Assembly: GCF_030271255.1 (NCBI RefSeq)
Contig: NZ_JASJOM010000002.1
Coordinates: forward strand, 310,001 to 374,000
DNA from: Peribacillus folii
GTDB lineage: Bacteria > Bacillota > Bacilli > Bacillales > DSM-1321
Length of the DNA stretch: 64,000 nt
Direction of reading: 5' to 3'
A program made the translations under genes and the position numbers. Positions 1 through 8,936 of the stretch are shown one piece after another (the first letter of the stretch is position 1; every line of letters begins with the position of its first letter). Under the pieces are notes generated by a model. The model was given only the letters and a program-made list of their open reading frames with translations, was not told the DNA's origin and did no database searches.

Positions 1-497
1 TTTTTCAATGTAAATTGCTTCACTTCCTGATAAGAGGCAAAAACGGAAGCATTTATTTCGATATGGTACTTTGCTGCTGGATAATATGAATGCGCAGCAT
101 CAATCGGGTAACCTGCCTCCTTCCAGGCAGTATATCCCCCGTCAAGCACATGGACCTTTCGATGGCCTAGATAACCCAGCAGCCAGACGAACCGGGAAGC
201 AAAAGACCCCTCTCCACCGTCATAAGCCACAAGTACCGTATCATTCGTAATTCCGTATGCTTCCAATCTACCCTTAAAAGCCGTTAAGTCCGGAAGCGGG
301 TGCCTCCCGCCATGTACCTGAACCTTTCCAGATAAGTCCTTCTCGAGATCGAAATAAACGGCGCCAGGAATATGGTCTTCGTTAAATTCCCTTTGCCCTG
401 CGTCAGGAGAGCCTAGCCTAAATCGACAGTCACAAATCCTTATATCATTGGATGTCAACAAGGGCAATAATTCTTCTTTATTGATCAGCAAACTCAT
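1..497 (-). CDS. Sulfurtransferase (thiosulfate/3-mercaptopyruvate type), N-terminal part; runs off the left edge
   Basis: About 165 residues of the N-terminal half of a two-domain rhodanese are visible; the C-terminal domain lies outside the window. The reading frame starts at ATG 497-495 behind a strong ribosome site (AGGAGG, nine bases upstream). Rhodanese-fold landmarks are CDCRF near residue 24, the DHIPGA motif near residue 45, and YDGGEGSFASR near residue 95, followed by HVLDGGYTAWKEAG. In this family the catalytic Cys sits in the second domain, and the first domain carries Asp at the equivalent place (DGG), as seen here. Such enzymes move sulfane sulfur from thiosulfate or mercaptopyruvate to a thiol or cyanide acceptor; which substrate is used cannot be told. 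The gene is monocistronic as far as visible. Confident in family, not in substrate. Confidence 0.88.
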   Translation of the reverse strand, partial: MSLLINKEELLPLLTSNDIRICDCRFRLGSPDAGQREFNEDHIPGAVYFDLEKDLSGKVQVHGGRHPLPDLTAFKGRLEAYGITNDTVLVAYDGGEGSFASRFVWLLGYLGHRKVHVLDGGYTAWKEAGYPIDAAHSYYPAAKYHIEINASVFASYQEVKQFTLK

Positions 498-728
498 CTA
501 CAACTCCTCCTAATTAAAAACGTCCCCTTCACTTCCATTCAGAGTGCTTCATTGTTTCATTCTTTATGGAAGCTGATTTTCCCTCTAATGCTTTAGGATT
601 ATTTTCGCCTCGTCAGCGGCATCCTACTTTCCATTCCTCCGTTTATGGTTACAACCAACGCTGTTTTCCGGATTTATTTATTCCATAATCTGTCATAATT
701 AGAAACTGGAAGAACCTTTGTTGCATTA
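498..728. other. Intergenic stretch between dynA terminator and sulfurtransferase
   Basis: No convincing open frame with a ribosome site is seen on either strand. The part next to 497 must hold the sulfurtransferase promoter (minus strand), but I could not fix its -35/-10 with confidence. Confidence 0.5.
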
Positions 729-759
729 AAAGGATGGCTGCCGACAGCAGCCATCCTTT
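729..759 (-). terminator. Intrinsic terminator of dynA
   Basis: A perfect 13-bp stem (729-741 with 747-759, GGATGGCTGC core) and a 5-nt loop lie about 50 nt after the dynA stop codon. Reading the minus strand, the stem ends in TTT followed by TAATG, so the U tract is short. Confidence 0.8.
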
Positions 760-809
760 GGATTACGATATCTTTTCTCGCTTGCATGGTTGGGCTTGTA
801 AAACTGATT

Positions 810-3800
810 TTATTTCACCTGCATTCTAGCCAATTCCATTACTGCATTTTCATAGTATGGTATATCCACCTTTTCCTCCAAAGCTGCACGCAGCCCTGTA
901 AAGATATCGGCTATCTCCTGCTTGAATTCGTTTTGGATGGCAAGCAATTCTTGATCGAGCACTTGATCATACATGGTATAAATCCGCTCTCCCTGCTCTT
1001 TGACATACGCTAGCGCAGGTTCATCCAAACGCTTCTGAAGACCATCGCTCATTTTCACTTTTTCATTTTTTTCAAAGAAAGACTTAGGGTTTTTAAATAA
1101 AGCCAATTCCTTCTTGAATTCCGCTGTCTCCAATTCGGCGAAGGCTCCCATAAATTCTGGAGATTCCCGCTCATTAGGTTCAAAAGGCTGTACAGAGAGG
1201 CTTTTTCTCACTTTCTGCATTTGCTGCAGCAAACTACTTTGTTTTTCATCCAACAATTTATTTACGAACAATTCAGACCTTAAAGCCGTTGCCCGCATTT
1301 CCTGGGCAAGGTCAAAGCCCAGCGCACCCAGTAAATTGATCAGTGCTTGCTTAAGGACCAATTTCAGATCTCCGCCATCGTCCTTCAATACGGCCGGGTT
1401 GAAGGACTCCTTGAAGAAGTCATTGAAGCGGAAGAAGACCCGTTGTTTACTATAAAAAGTCAATTCATCAATTTCCTTTTTCAACCGCTGCTTTTCCGCA
1501 TCACCTTTCATGACAGCGAGAATTTCGGAAATGGCATGAGCCTCACTGGAAAGGGATTCCAAAGCTTTTCGTTTCGTTTTTTCATCCTGTTTTGAGGCCG
1601 CAATCACATCACGAAGCAGCTCCTCCGTCCTCTTTACGGCTGCTTGTGCCGATGCGATCGCAAGTCCTGTCAAATCGTTTTCGATGAAAGAATCGAACTG
1701 CTTCTGGAACTCGGAAATACCACTATCCCGAAGGAACGAGTGCTTAAAGGAACCAGGCGTTTGTTTTTCCGACAATGCCCCTTTGCTCGTAAGCGGGAAC
1801 AGCTTTGGAAACCGAATGCCGAATCCATTCAGTTGATCTTTGACATAATCCATCACTTCGTCCAATTCATCGGTCGTTTGGGCAAGGTCGACGGCATTGA
1901 CGATAAAGAACATCTTATCCATGGCGAACGAATCTTTCACACGGCCGAGCTGTATCAGGAATTCCCTATCTGCACGGGAAAATGGATGATTATAGTAAGT
2001 CACGAAAAGGATCGCGTCGGAATTTTTGATATATTCGAAAGCAGCCCCTGTATGCCGGGCATTTATCGAATCTGCCCCTGGTGTGTCGACAAGCACCATA
2101 CCTTGCTTGGTCATTTCACAGTCATACCGTAATTCGATTAAATCCACGAGACAAGACTTGGACTCTTCCGCAGCAAATCGCTTGAATCCCTCCAGATCGA
2201 CCGTAACCACATTGCCTAAATCGGCTTTATGCTCAGGCATCCCTTGGTGAAAGGCGCGAAGGAAGGATAAATGCGTTTTCCCTTTATCCACTTCTCCTGC
2301 TTTGTCAATGATTTGCCCTGCCAGTTGAAGGGCTTCATCCAGTGTCTTGGCCGATTTTTCAAAGGCAGCCAGAGCCATGCTGACATCTTCTAACAGCATC
2401 GCTTCCGTTTTTAATTTGACCGTTGCAGTACCATGGGGATGATCAGCATCGGAAGCCATGATTTTGTTGATCGCCGCAGTTGTCGGGTTAGGCGAAACAG
2501 GAAGGACGCTTTCCCCCATTAACGCATTGGCAAAGGAAGATTTTCCGGCACTGAAGGCACCGAAAAGGGCAACAGTGAAGGTCTGCTTCTCCAAGCGCTT
2601 TGCCTTGTCGGTCAATTCCTTGTAAAGCGATTGGAAGCCCCTCAACGGTTGGATCAAGTGTGCGGCCTGCTGTAAGCTCGCTGCCGTTTCCATTAGCTTT
2701 TCTTTTCCCCGTAAATCAGTAGCATCCGGCAGCTGAACCGCATCGGAAGGTACTGCATCCTGAGATCCTCGATCTTCCTCAGCTGGCTCTTTGACATGCT
2801 TTGGTGCACTTGCTTCAGTTGTTGTCATGATTTTGACGGTTATGTTTTTTTCTTCTTCATCCCACTCATTTAATAGATGGTCGATATCTTGTTCGGTTGC
2901 CAATGTTGCTGTTTGGTTGGCAATCGCCTCCAATCTTTCCGATTGGGCTTCAATTTCAGCGTTGATGGCAGCCATTACTTTTAAGGCTTCCGCGAACTCG
3001 GCAAACCCTTCAAGTTCCTTATCGATGGATCGTGACTGCTCTTCCACGATTCCTTCCATGACGGCAGCGATTTGATTCAAAAAGGCTTCCGATACATCAC
3101 GGGCCTTCTTTTTGATGGCAGAGGCCAAGTCATTCGTATAGTTCAGGACATATTCACCAGTAATATCGACTTGAGGCTTTAGGGAACCTTTTATGTAAGC
3201 TTCCGTTACCTCGATTTGCAGTGTCTGGGCTTTGCTTTCAAGCGTTGAATCATGAACTTCGGCATTGGTCAGTGTTTTGACCGCCAATTCCTTAAGATGC
3301 CATTCAAGCTGTGTCTTCACTTTTTCTTGCAAGTCAGCCAAAAATGCCCGGATACGTTGCTCACGCTCCGCCTCCGTTTTTTTCTTGGCAAATAATAGGC
3401 CCATCTTAAAATCGGGCTGTGCCGATTCCAAGAAGGATTTTCCCAGGTCACGTGTGGACGCAGGCATGATGTACGCACTCTTCAAAATCGTTTCCAGAGC
3501 CTCGGAATATTGCACTTTGAGGGCCTCTATACGGCCATTCAATGATTTTTTTTCCTTCATTAGGCTGTCCACTTGATGCGTCAGTTGTGTTCGCTCTTCA
3601 AATGGAAGTTCCGACAGTACTTCAAATTCATTGGCGTGTTCCTCTTCATATTGCTCCTTCAGCCAGGCAAGATGCCTGTCGACTAATGCTTTAGCCGATT
3701 GCATGATGGCATCTTTTCCATCATTTTGGCCCTTATCAGCCATATCGAATATAAACTTGCGAACCTCTTCAATTTCATTATCCTTATTGTTCTGATCTCT

Positions 3801-4517
3801 AACGGATGTATAAAAAATCCCATCAGGGTATACATTCCAATTTGCAAATGCTTCAGAAACCGAAAGCTTGAAGTCCTGAAAGCCGAGTTCACCCTCATCA
3901 TGCTTATCAATCATATTGATAATTAGGTATGTCGGTTTTCCAGCCTCCAGCAATTCTTTGGTGAACAGAAAATTCACTTCTGATTGAACATGATTATAGT
4001 CCATGACATAGAACACGACATCAGCAAGATGCAGGGCTGATTCCGTAGAGACCCTATGAGCATCGTCAGTCGAATCGATTCCCGGCGTATCCATGATCGC
4101 ACATGAATCCGGCAGGGCAAAATGCTTAGAACTTATCGTTATCGCCGACACAGAATCCCCGTCTTTTGCAAATTTCTTCACCTCTTTAAAATCATATGGT
4201 GCAGGGAATAAAACGGGCGGCTGGTTATGATAAAAGACTTTGGCATAGTCCTCCCCTTTTTGGACTTTAACCGTATTGGCACTCGTTGGAATCGGTGAAG
4301 AGGGCAATACTTGATCATCAAGCAGGAAATTGATCATACTTGATTTACCTGCTGAAAAATGCCCGCAAAAAGCGATGATGAACTCTTCATCCTTCACTTT
4401 CATGATTAGCTGCTTCAGCTTATCAGCGTTGCCTGTGTCACCTGCCGACTGAAATTTCTCATACATGGCAGTCAAAATTCCCAATTTGGACTGTTGTTTA
4501 ACTGTTTCTTGAATCAT
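810..4517 (-). CDS. dynA: Double dynamin-like GTPase DynA
   Basis: A 1235-residue bacterial dynamin made of two fused dynamin units, as in B. subtilis DynA/YpbR (about 1190 residues). Unit 1 has the P-loop GHFSAGKSS at residues 52-60, switch motif DTPGIDST and base-binding NMIDKHD. Unit 2 has GAFSAGKSS near residue 655, DTPGAD and NAVDLAQT. Long helical, coiled-coil-prone stalk segments follow each GTPase, and a charged linker (DRGSQDAVPSDA region) separates the units. Family knowledge: DynA tethers and fuses membranes on the cytoplasmic face and helps the cell survive membrane damage and phage. The ATG has an AGGGG ribosome site about 10 nt upstream. Upstream lies a separately terminated small membrane protein gene, so dynA is probably its own unit. 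Confidence 0.96.
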   Translation of the reverse strand: MIQETVKQQSKLGILTAMYEKFQSAGDTGNADKLKQLIMKVKDEEFIIAFCGHFSAGKSSMINFLLDDQVLPSSPIPTSANTVKVQKGEDYAKVFYHNQPPVLFPAPYDFKEVKKFAKDGDSVSAITISSKHFALPDSCAIMDTPGIDSTDDAHRVSTESALHLADVVFYVMDYNHVQSEVNFLFTKELLEAGKPTYLIINMIDKHDEGELGFQDFKLSVSEAFANWNVYPDGIFYTSVRDQNNKDNEIEEVRKFIFDMADKGQNDGKDAIMQSAKALVDRHLAWLKEQYEEEHANEFEVLSELPFEERTQLTHQVDSLMKEKKSLNGRIEALKVQYSEALETILKSAYIMPASTRDLGKSFLESAQPDFKMGLLFAKKKTEAEREQRIRAFLADLQEKVKTQLEWHLKELAVKTLTNAEVHDSTLESKAQTLQIEVTEAYIKGSLKPQVDITGEYVLNYTNDLASAIKKKARDVSEAFLNQIAAVMEGIVEEQSRSIDKELEGFAEFAEALKVMAAINAEIEAQSERLEAIANQTATLATEQDIDHLLNEWDEEEKNITVKIMTTTEASAPKHVKEPAEEDRGSQDAVPSDAVQLPDATDLRGKEKLMETAASLQQAAHLIQPLRGFQSLYKELTDKAKRLEKQTFTVALFGAFSAGKSSFANALMGESVLPVSPNPTTAAINKIMASDADHPHGTATVKLKTEAMLLEDVSMALAAFEKSAKTLDEALQLAGQIIDKAGEVDKGKTHLSFLRAFHQGMPEHKADLGNVVTVDLEGFKRFAAEESKSCLVDLIELRYDCEMTKQGMVLVDTPGADSINARHTGAAFEYIKNSDAILFVTYYNHPFSRADREFLIQLGRVKDSFAMDKMFFIVNAVDLAQTTDELDEVMDYVKDQLNGFGIRFPKLFPLTSKGALSEKQTPGSFKHSFLRDSGISEFQKQFDSFIENDLTGLAIASAQAAVKRTEELLRDVIAASKQDEKTKRKALESLSSEAHAISEILAVMKGDAEKQRLKKEIDELTFYSKQRVFFRFNDFFKESFNPAVLKDDGGDLKLVLKQALINLLGALGFDLAQEMRATALRSELFVNKLLDEKQSSLLQQMQKVRKSLSVQPFEPNERESPEFMGAFAELETAEFKKELALFKNPKSFFEKNEKVKMSDGLQKRLDEPALAYVKEQGERIYTMYDQVLDQELLAIQNEFKQEIADIFTGLRAALEEKVDIPYYENAVMELARMQVK

Positions 4518-4690
4518 GAATCCATACCCCTTAATCTATCATCTTTTTAATATCCTTATTGTAAACGATTTCGATTGTTATTCATACCGTCAGCTTTAGT
4601 TTACTATATGATTCATTTCAGGGCATGTTAAAAAACCGCCGATTGGCGGGCGGATGGACACAGATGGGTTAAATAGAAACCTTTTTTGAA

Positions 4691-4719
4691 ACAAAAAAAA
4701 CCAGGCTATTTACCTGGTT
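4691..4719 (-). terminator. Terminator overlapping the stop of the small membrane protein gene
   Basis: AACCAGG (4699-4705) pairs with CCTGGTT (4713-4719) around a 7-nt loop, and on the minus strand the stem runs directly into eight T. The loop contains the stop codon of the gene at 4710-4880, which supports that gene being real. Confidence 0.85.
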
Positions 4720-4880
4720 GTAGGGGTGGGATTGAATGGCGCCCGGTTTTCCTTCGTTGACTCATCATACGGTTTGATTGCCTTTGCCGGTTTTTGAATA
4801 TTACTCAGTACATATTTCATCACAAAACCATATGTAGCGACTGTCAATAAAATGAATACCCAGACCATTCCATACACCAT
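4710..4880 (-). CDS. Small single-pass membrane protein (56 residues or fewer)
   Basis: The frame encodes a hydrophobic N-terminal segment (VWVFILLTVATYGFVMKYVL, about residues 6-25) followed by a basic/polar tail ending NPTPTTR, so it is predicted as one membrane span with a short soluble tail. The frame ends exactly in the loop of a strong terminator. The start is uncertain: the first ATG (4880) is immediately next to AAGAGG, which is too close, so the in-frame ATG at 4868, 12 nt from it, may be used. It sits between dynA and bpsB; I do not recognise the family and assign no function. Confidence 0.6.
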   Translation of the reverse strand: MVYGMVWVFILLTVATYGFVMKYVLSNIQKPAKAIKPYDESTKENRAPFNPTPTTR

Positions 4881-5009
4881 CCTCTTTTATAGTGAACTGC
4901 TTTCAGTTTTCATTGAAATTTAATAGATCTTTGATTGAGAATAATTTTCATCTTCATTTAAAATCTTATCACGAACGATAATCATTTTCAATAAAAAAAT
5001 AAACTTTTC

Positions 5010-5543
5010 TTACTTTCCTTTAAAAATCGTCGAGTATTCCGTATTTTCCTTTAAAGCTTTTTCTTCAAGCGGAATTCTTACCGCCATCATCCATGCGTTC
5101 AAGATCGTAAAGATGATGGCTGTATAATATGCATTAAATAATAAGGAAATTACGATTATCTCCGTAGCCACGATGATATAGTTTGGATGTTTGAAAAATT
5201 TATAAGGTCCTTTAATGACCACTTCGGCATTGGGAACGACGATGATTTTTGTGTTCCAATGCTTTCCTAATGAACTGATTACCCAAACCCTGCCAGACTG
5301 AGCAACCAGAAAAAGAGTCAGCCATATCGGCCATAGTGAAGAGACATTCCTTCCATACATTAGCACTTCAAAAATGAGGACGATAAAAAAACTTACGTGC
5401 ATCAGGACCATCCATCTGTAATGGGATTCGCCATATTCGACCGCACCAGCCCCTTTGAGCTGCTTTTCATTTTGTTTGGCAATATATAATTCCACAAGGC
5501 GCTGACTGGCTATCAAGACAATGAATATGGAAAAAATCATCAT
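5010..5543 (-). CDS. bpsB: Isoprenylcysteine carboxyl methyltransferase-family protein BpsB (YpbQ)
   Basis: A membrane methyltransferase of about 177 residues with several hydrophobic segments and the family signature GPYKFFKHPNYIIVATE near residue 130, where the PNY motif belongs to the SAM-binding part of ICMT-like enzymes. In B. subtilis the paralogue BpsB (YpbQ) methylates the alkylpyrones made by the type III polyketide synthase BpsA. Here it directly follows bpsA with an ATGA overlap (ATG at 5543, bpsA stop 5540-5542), so the two are translationally coupled. The ATG at 5543 is preferred over the upstream GTG because GAGGTGG then sits five bases before it. The product is expected in the membrane, acting on a lipid-like pyrone. 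Confidence 0.88.
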   Translation of the reverse strand: MMIFSIFIVLIASQRLVELYIAKQNEKQLKGAGAVEYGESHYRWMVLMHVSFFIVLIFEVLMYGRNVSSLWPIWLTLFLVAQSGRVWVISSLGKHWNTKIIVVPNAEVVIKGPYKFFKHPNYIIVATEIIVISLLFNAYYTAIIFTILNAWMMAVRIPLEEKALKENTEYSTIFKGK

Positions 5544-6625
5544 GTCCACCTCATTAATAAGAGTTCAGATGAGAACCCTGGCCCCAGTGCAGCGGCCAAG
5601 CCTAAATCATCTTTATTTCCGCCACGCTGCATGAATCTCTCCAGGACATACAAAATGGTAGCTGATGACATATTGCCGAACTCCCTCAATACATTCATTG
5701 ACTCTTTGGTCTTGCTTTCATCGAACCCCAAGGCTTCGTGATAGGCGTCAATGACCTTTTTCCCGCCTGGATGGGCAATGAAGTCCGCGACATCGTCCAG
5801 CTTCCATCCATTATCAGCTAAGAAGGCTTGGACATTCGGTTTTAGCCAATCCTTGATGATGGTTGGAATGTCCTTCGAAAAAACGACGTATAGTCCCTGA
5901 TCCTTAACATCCCACCCCATTACATCCAAAGAATCCGGCATGAGGGTCGATTGGGAATCCAAGAAGGACAAATGACGATCTTTTCTTGATAGCTTTTGAG
6001 AAACCTCATCGCCGCACACCAATACGCAACTTACTCCATCAGAGAATAATGAGGTTCCAATGAGATTGCTTTTTGAAATATCATTTCTTTGGAATGTCAA
6101 ACTGCATAATTCGACGCTCAAGACAATGACCTTCGCCTTCGGGTATGCTTTGCAATACTCGAAAGCACGTGCTAGTCCGCTCGCCCCTCCAGCACAGCCA
6201 AGTCCCCAAATCGGGATTCTTTTCGCATGCGGGTTAAATGGAAGCTCATTCATGATCCGGGCATCGATCGTCGGAGTGGCAATCCCCGTGCTTGAAACAT
6301 AAAAGAAAGCATCCAGTTCGTTTGCCGGAAGCTCTTCTTTTAAAAAGTCCGTATTGGCCAGGCATTTTTGGATGGCCTCTACACCGAACTCGATCGCTTG
6401 CTTGATGTATAAATCATTCCGCTCGGCAAAAGTATGCTCTTCTTTAAACCAATCAAGATCATTGGAAAAATATCGATTTTCTACTTGTCCATTCTTGAAG
6501 GCTTTAAGTAACCGTTCAATATTTTTAAAGGAAGGTCCGAAAATCTCGCGAGAAAATTCCATTATTTTATCCTGTGACAGTAAATATGGCAGTTTCAGAT
6601 GTGAAGCAGATAGCAAATATGGCAT
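5540..6625 (-). CDS. bpsA: Type III polyketide synthase BpsA (chalcone synthase-like)
   Basis: A 361-residue thiolase-fold enzyme of the chalcone/stilbene synthase family. The catalytic triad is visible: Cys144 in GLGCAGGASG, His285 in IAHPGGKK and Asn318 in REFGNMSS. B. subtilis BpsA (BcsA) condenses long-chain acyl-CoA with malonyl-CoA to give alkylpyrones, which BpsB then methylates; the same gene pair and order occur here. The ATG at 6625 has AAGGGGTGGG upstream. It is divergent from the CheX-like gene at 6818, and the 190-bp gap between them carries two inverted repeats nearer to that gene. Length and motifs are typical for the family. Confidence 0.93.
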   Translation of the reverse strand: MPYLLSASHLKLPYLLSQDKIMEFSREIFGPSFKNIERLLKAFKNGQVENRYFSNDLDWFKEEHTFAERNDLYIKQAIEFGVEAIQKCLANTDFLKEELPANELDAFFYVSSTGIATPTIDARIMNELPFNPHAKRIPIWGLGCAGGASGLARAFEYCKAYPKAKVIVLSVELCSLTFQRNDISKSNLIGTSLFSDGVSCVLVCGDEVSQKLSRKDRHLSFLDSQSTLMPDSLDVMGWDVKDQGLYVVFSKDIPTIIKDWLKPNVQAFLADNGWKLDDVADFIAHPGGKKVIDAYHEALGFDESKTKESMNVLREFGNMSSATILYVLERFMQRGGNKDDLGLAAALGPGFSSELLLMRWT

Positions 6626-6743
6626 GAGCCCACCCCTTATTATTCATGATATGGTTAATATACCCACAACGCATACATTTATGCTTTCTGAACTAATTAG
6701 CAACATCAATTGGTGATTCCTTATATTTTTTCTTCATCCATGA

Positions 6744-6773
6744 AAATAAATAGGTAAAATAACCTATTTATTT
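6744..6773. promoter_or_regulatory. Inverted repeat upstream of the CheX-like gene
   Basis: AAATAAATAGGT (6744-6755) and ACCTATTTATTT (6762-6773) form a perfect 12-bp inverted repeat with a 6-bp gap, in the divergent region between bpsA and the CheX-like gene. There is no U tract, so an operator is more likely than a terminator. Confidence 0.45.
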
Positions 6774-6783
6774 GGTAAGATAG

Positions 6784-6799
6784 AGTATGAACTCATACT
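6784..6799. promoter_or_regulatory. Second short inverted repeat just before the CheX-like ribosome site
   Basis: AGTATG (6784-6789) and CATACT (6794-6799) are inverted around AACT, ending three bases before the CGGAGGA ribosome site. It could be an operator or a 5' UTR hairpin that affects translation. Confidence 0.35.
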
Positions 6800-6817
6800 A
6801 TCGGAGGAATTTATTAT

Positions 6818-7267
6818 ATGGAAATCAATGCTGTTATCACAAAAGTTTTGAACGGGACTATTCTTGCCGTTAAATCGGTCCTTCCCTTTTCGTTAGACAT
6901 TCAAAAGCCGTCCCTCTTCAGGCAGCCTTTCGAGCAGGAATCGATAAGTGTCCTCATCGGCATGACAGGCGATATTCGTGGAAGATTGATCATAGAGGGC
7001 ACAAATGAATGCATGAGTAAGATTGGTGAAAGTATGTTTGGTATGCCATTGGAAGGCGAAATGCTTGAATCTTTCGCAGCAGAGCTTGGGAATATGCTCG
7101 CGGGAAATATGGCTACTTCCTTGGCAGCCGATATAGCCATGGACATAACCCCCCCTACCGTCATTGTCGGCAAGACAAAATTATATGGCTTTAGTGAAGC
7201 CATTAATCTACCCGTTTCATTGGGTGGTGCAGGTACGATTCATTTGATCCTCATGATTGAAAAATAG
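6818..7267 (+). CDS. CheX-like chemotaxis phosphatase-family protein
   Basis: A 149-residue protein of the CheC/CheX/FliY group. The single phosphatase-type signature is E89-L-G-N92 in AAELGNMLAGN, matching the E-x-x-N helix that inserts into the CheY active site in CheX. The order of strands and helices (GMTGDIRGRLIIEG, then MFGMPLEGEM, then AELGN, then ITPPTVIVGK) is that of CheX. No other chemotaxis gene lies within the window, so it is an orphan whose partner response regulator is unknown. The ribosome site GGAGGA is nine bases before ATG 6818. A CheY-P phosphatase or a signalling protein using the same fold are both possible. Confidence 0.8.
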   Translation: MEINAVITKVLNGTILAVKSVLPFSLDIQKPSLFRQPFEQESISVLIGMTGDIRGRLIIEGTNECMSKIGESMFGMPLEGEMLESFAAELGNMLAGNMATSLAADIAMDITPPTVIVGKTKLYGFSEAINLPVSLGGAGTIHLILMIEK

Positions 7268-7280
7268 CATACCCAATACA

Positions 7281-7307
7281 ACCCCCTTACCGATGAAGTA
7301 AGGGGGT
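7281..7307. terminator. Bidirectional terminator between the CheX-like gene and the small Zn-ribbon gene
   Basis: ACCCCCTTAC and GTAAGGGGGT form a perfect 10-bp stem with a 7-nt loop between two convergent genes. The U tracts are weak on both sides. Confidence 0.7.
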
Positions 7308-7311
7308 GCTT

Positions 7312-7446
7312 TCAATCTTCTTCTTTTACGGAAGATTGATTTTGTACCTGAATAATGATGCTTTGAAATTCCTCTTTGCCGCATACACTGCACCGGAACT
7401 CCTGACTTAAAATGGTACGGCAATGAATGCAATATTTTTTCTCCAT
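7312..7446 (-). CDS. Small zinc-ribbon-like protein (44 residues)
   Basis: The frame encodes MEKKYCIHCRTI at the start and CSVCGKEEFQ in the middle, giving two CxxC knuckles (Cys6/Cys9 and Cys19/Cys22) 9 residues apart, followed by a short polar tail. Such an arrangement usually binds one zinc ion. It ends at a strong hairpin shared with the convergent CheX-like gene. The ribosome site is modest (AGGAAAG about 11 nt before ATG 7446). The family is not recognised and the function is unknown; the cysteine pattern and terminator are the reasons to call it a gene. Confidence 0.6.
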   Translation of the reverse strand: MEKKYCIHCRTILSQEFRCSVCGKEEFQSIIIQVQNQSSVKEED

Positions 7447-7562
7447 CTCTATCACTACTTTCCTGAACATATACTATCAATATATTCAAAAGCAGAAGAT
7501 AGTTTCCTTTTATCTGACAAAACGATCAATCGTCTTTAACGGTGCTGCATTTTTGTGCCAAG

Positions 7563-7592
7563 GAAAAATGCCCCGAATGAGAATTCGGGGCA
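7563..7592 (-). terminator. Terminator of xpt-pbuX
   Basis: TGCCCCGAAT (7569-7578) pairs with ATTCGGGGCA (7583-7592) around GAGA; on the minus strand it continues into TTTTT. It lies 25 nt after the pbuX stop. Confidence 0.9.
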
Positions 7593-7616
7593 CCAATTGG
7601 CTGAACCTATTAAAAA

Positions 7617-8936
7617 TCAGGCCGCCTTCGCCTTCTGGCCTTTCAGACGCGCCTTCTTTACTTTTTCATTGGTCGGAATGATGTTGAAGACAATATTCAA
7701 GAAAATCGCTGTCAAACTTCCGGCAACAATTCCGTTTGCCGTCAAGATTTGAAGATTTTCCGGAATTTGGGCAAATAAATCAGGTACTACCGTTACCCCA
7801 AGGCCCATTCCGACTGAACAAGCAATGATCAATAAATTTTCTTGTGAAGCAAAGTCCACTTTGCTCAGCATTTTAATGCCGGCAGCAACCACCATACCGA
7901 ACATCGCCACCATAGCGCCGCCGAGCACGGATGAAGGGATAATCGTCGTGAATGCACCAATTTTCGGAACAAACCCTATAAAAATCAGGATGCCTGCCGT
8001 TGTATAAATAACATTCCTGGTTTTGATGCCTGACAGCTGGATCAATCCGACATTTTGCGAAAACGCAGTGTATGGAAACGCATTGAACAAACCGCCAATC
8101 ATGATGGCCAGCCCCTCGGCACGATATCCTCGTGCTAGATCGTCTTCTGAAATCTCTTTTTCCGTAATTTCACCAAGCGCATAATATACGCCAGTCGACT
8201 CCACTAAACTGACGATCGCCACCAAGGTCATGATGATGATCGGAGTGACATGGAATGTCGGAAGGCCGAAGTAGAAGAAATGCGGCATATGCAGCCACGT
8301 AGCGTCGGCCACTGAACTGAAATCGACCTTTCCAAGGAAGAATGCCACCAAGGTCCCGGCCAACAGCCCCAATAAAATGGATATGGAGCGTACGAATCCC
8401 GTCGAGAATTTATACATGAAAATGATGAATAATAAAGTTCCAAACCCAAGAGCTACGTTAGTCAGGTCACCGAAATCCTCAGACCCCTGACCTCCGCCAA
8501 GATTGTTGATGGCAACAGGAATGAGCGTGATGCCGATGATCAAAACGACCGAGCCAGTGACGATCGGCGGGAAGAACCTTGCCAACTTCCCGAAGAATTT
8601 ACTGATTAACACGACAATCAATCCCGAAACCAAAATGGAGCCATAAATGGAGTTGATTCCATATTGCGTACCGATGGCTATCATCGGGCTAACTGCTGTG
8701 AACGTGCACCCCAGGACGACAGGAAGACCAATCCCAAAGAATTTATTTTTCCATACTTGCAATAGGGTGGCTATTCCACACATCAAAATATCAATCGATA
8801 CTAAGTAAGTTAACTGCGCTGCGGTCAATCCCAGCGCCCCGCCGACAATCAATGGAATGACGATCGCACCTGCATACATGGCAAGAACATGCTGTAATCC
8901 CAAGGAAGCAACTTTTAATGGTGATTGATTAGACAT
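7617..8936 (-). CDS. pbuX: Xanthine permease PbuX
   Basis: A membrane transporter of about 439 residues in the nucleobase-cation symporter 2 (NCS2/UraA-like) family with roughly 12-14 hydrophobic spans. It matches the B. subtilis PbuX length of 438. The N-terminus [23 protein letters not shown] carries the conserved LGLQH signature, and [21 protein letters not shown] and the preceding LVESTGVY are typical of substrate-binding segments. The ATG at 8936 is chosen because AAGGAAGGGG precedes it at nine bases and it overlaps the xpt stop; the earlier frame opening at 8963 would lack this. It is co-transcribed with xpt under the guanine riboswitch and brings xanthine into the cell for Xpt. Confidence 0.95.
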   Translation of the reverse strand: MSNQSPLKVASLGLQHVLAMYAGAIVIPLIVGGALGLTAAQLTYLVSIDILMCGIATLLQVWKNKFFGIGLPVVLGCTFTAVSPMIAIGTQYGINSIYGSILVSGLIVVLISKFFGKLARFFPPIVTGSVVLIIGITLIPVAINNLGGGQGSEDFGDLTNVALGFGTLLFIIFMYKFSTGFVRSISILLGLLAGTLVAFFLGKVDFSSVADATWLHMPHFFYFGLPTFHVTPIIIMTLVAIVSLVESTGVYYALGEITEKEISEDDLARGYRAEGLAIMIGGLFNAFPYTAFSQNVGLIQLSGIKTRNVIYTTAGILIFIGFVPKIGAFTTIIPSSVLGGAMVAMFGMVVAAGIKMLSKVDFASQENLLIIACSVGMGLGVTVVPDLFAQIPENLQILTANGIVAGSLTAIFLNIVFNIIPTNEKVKKARLKGQKAKAA

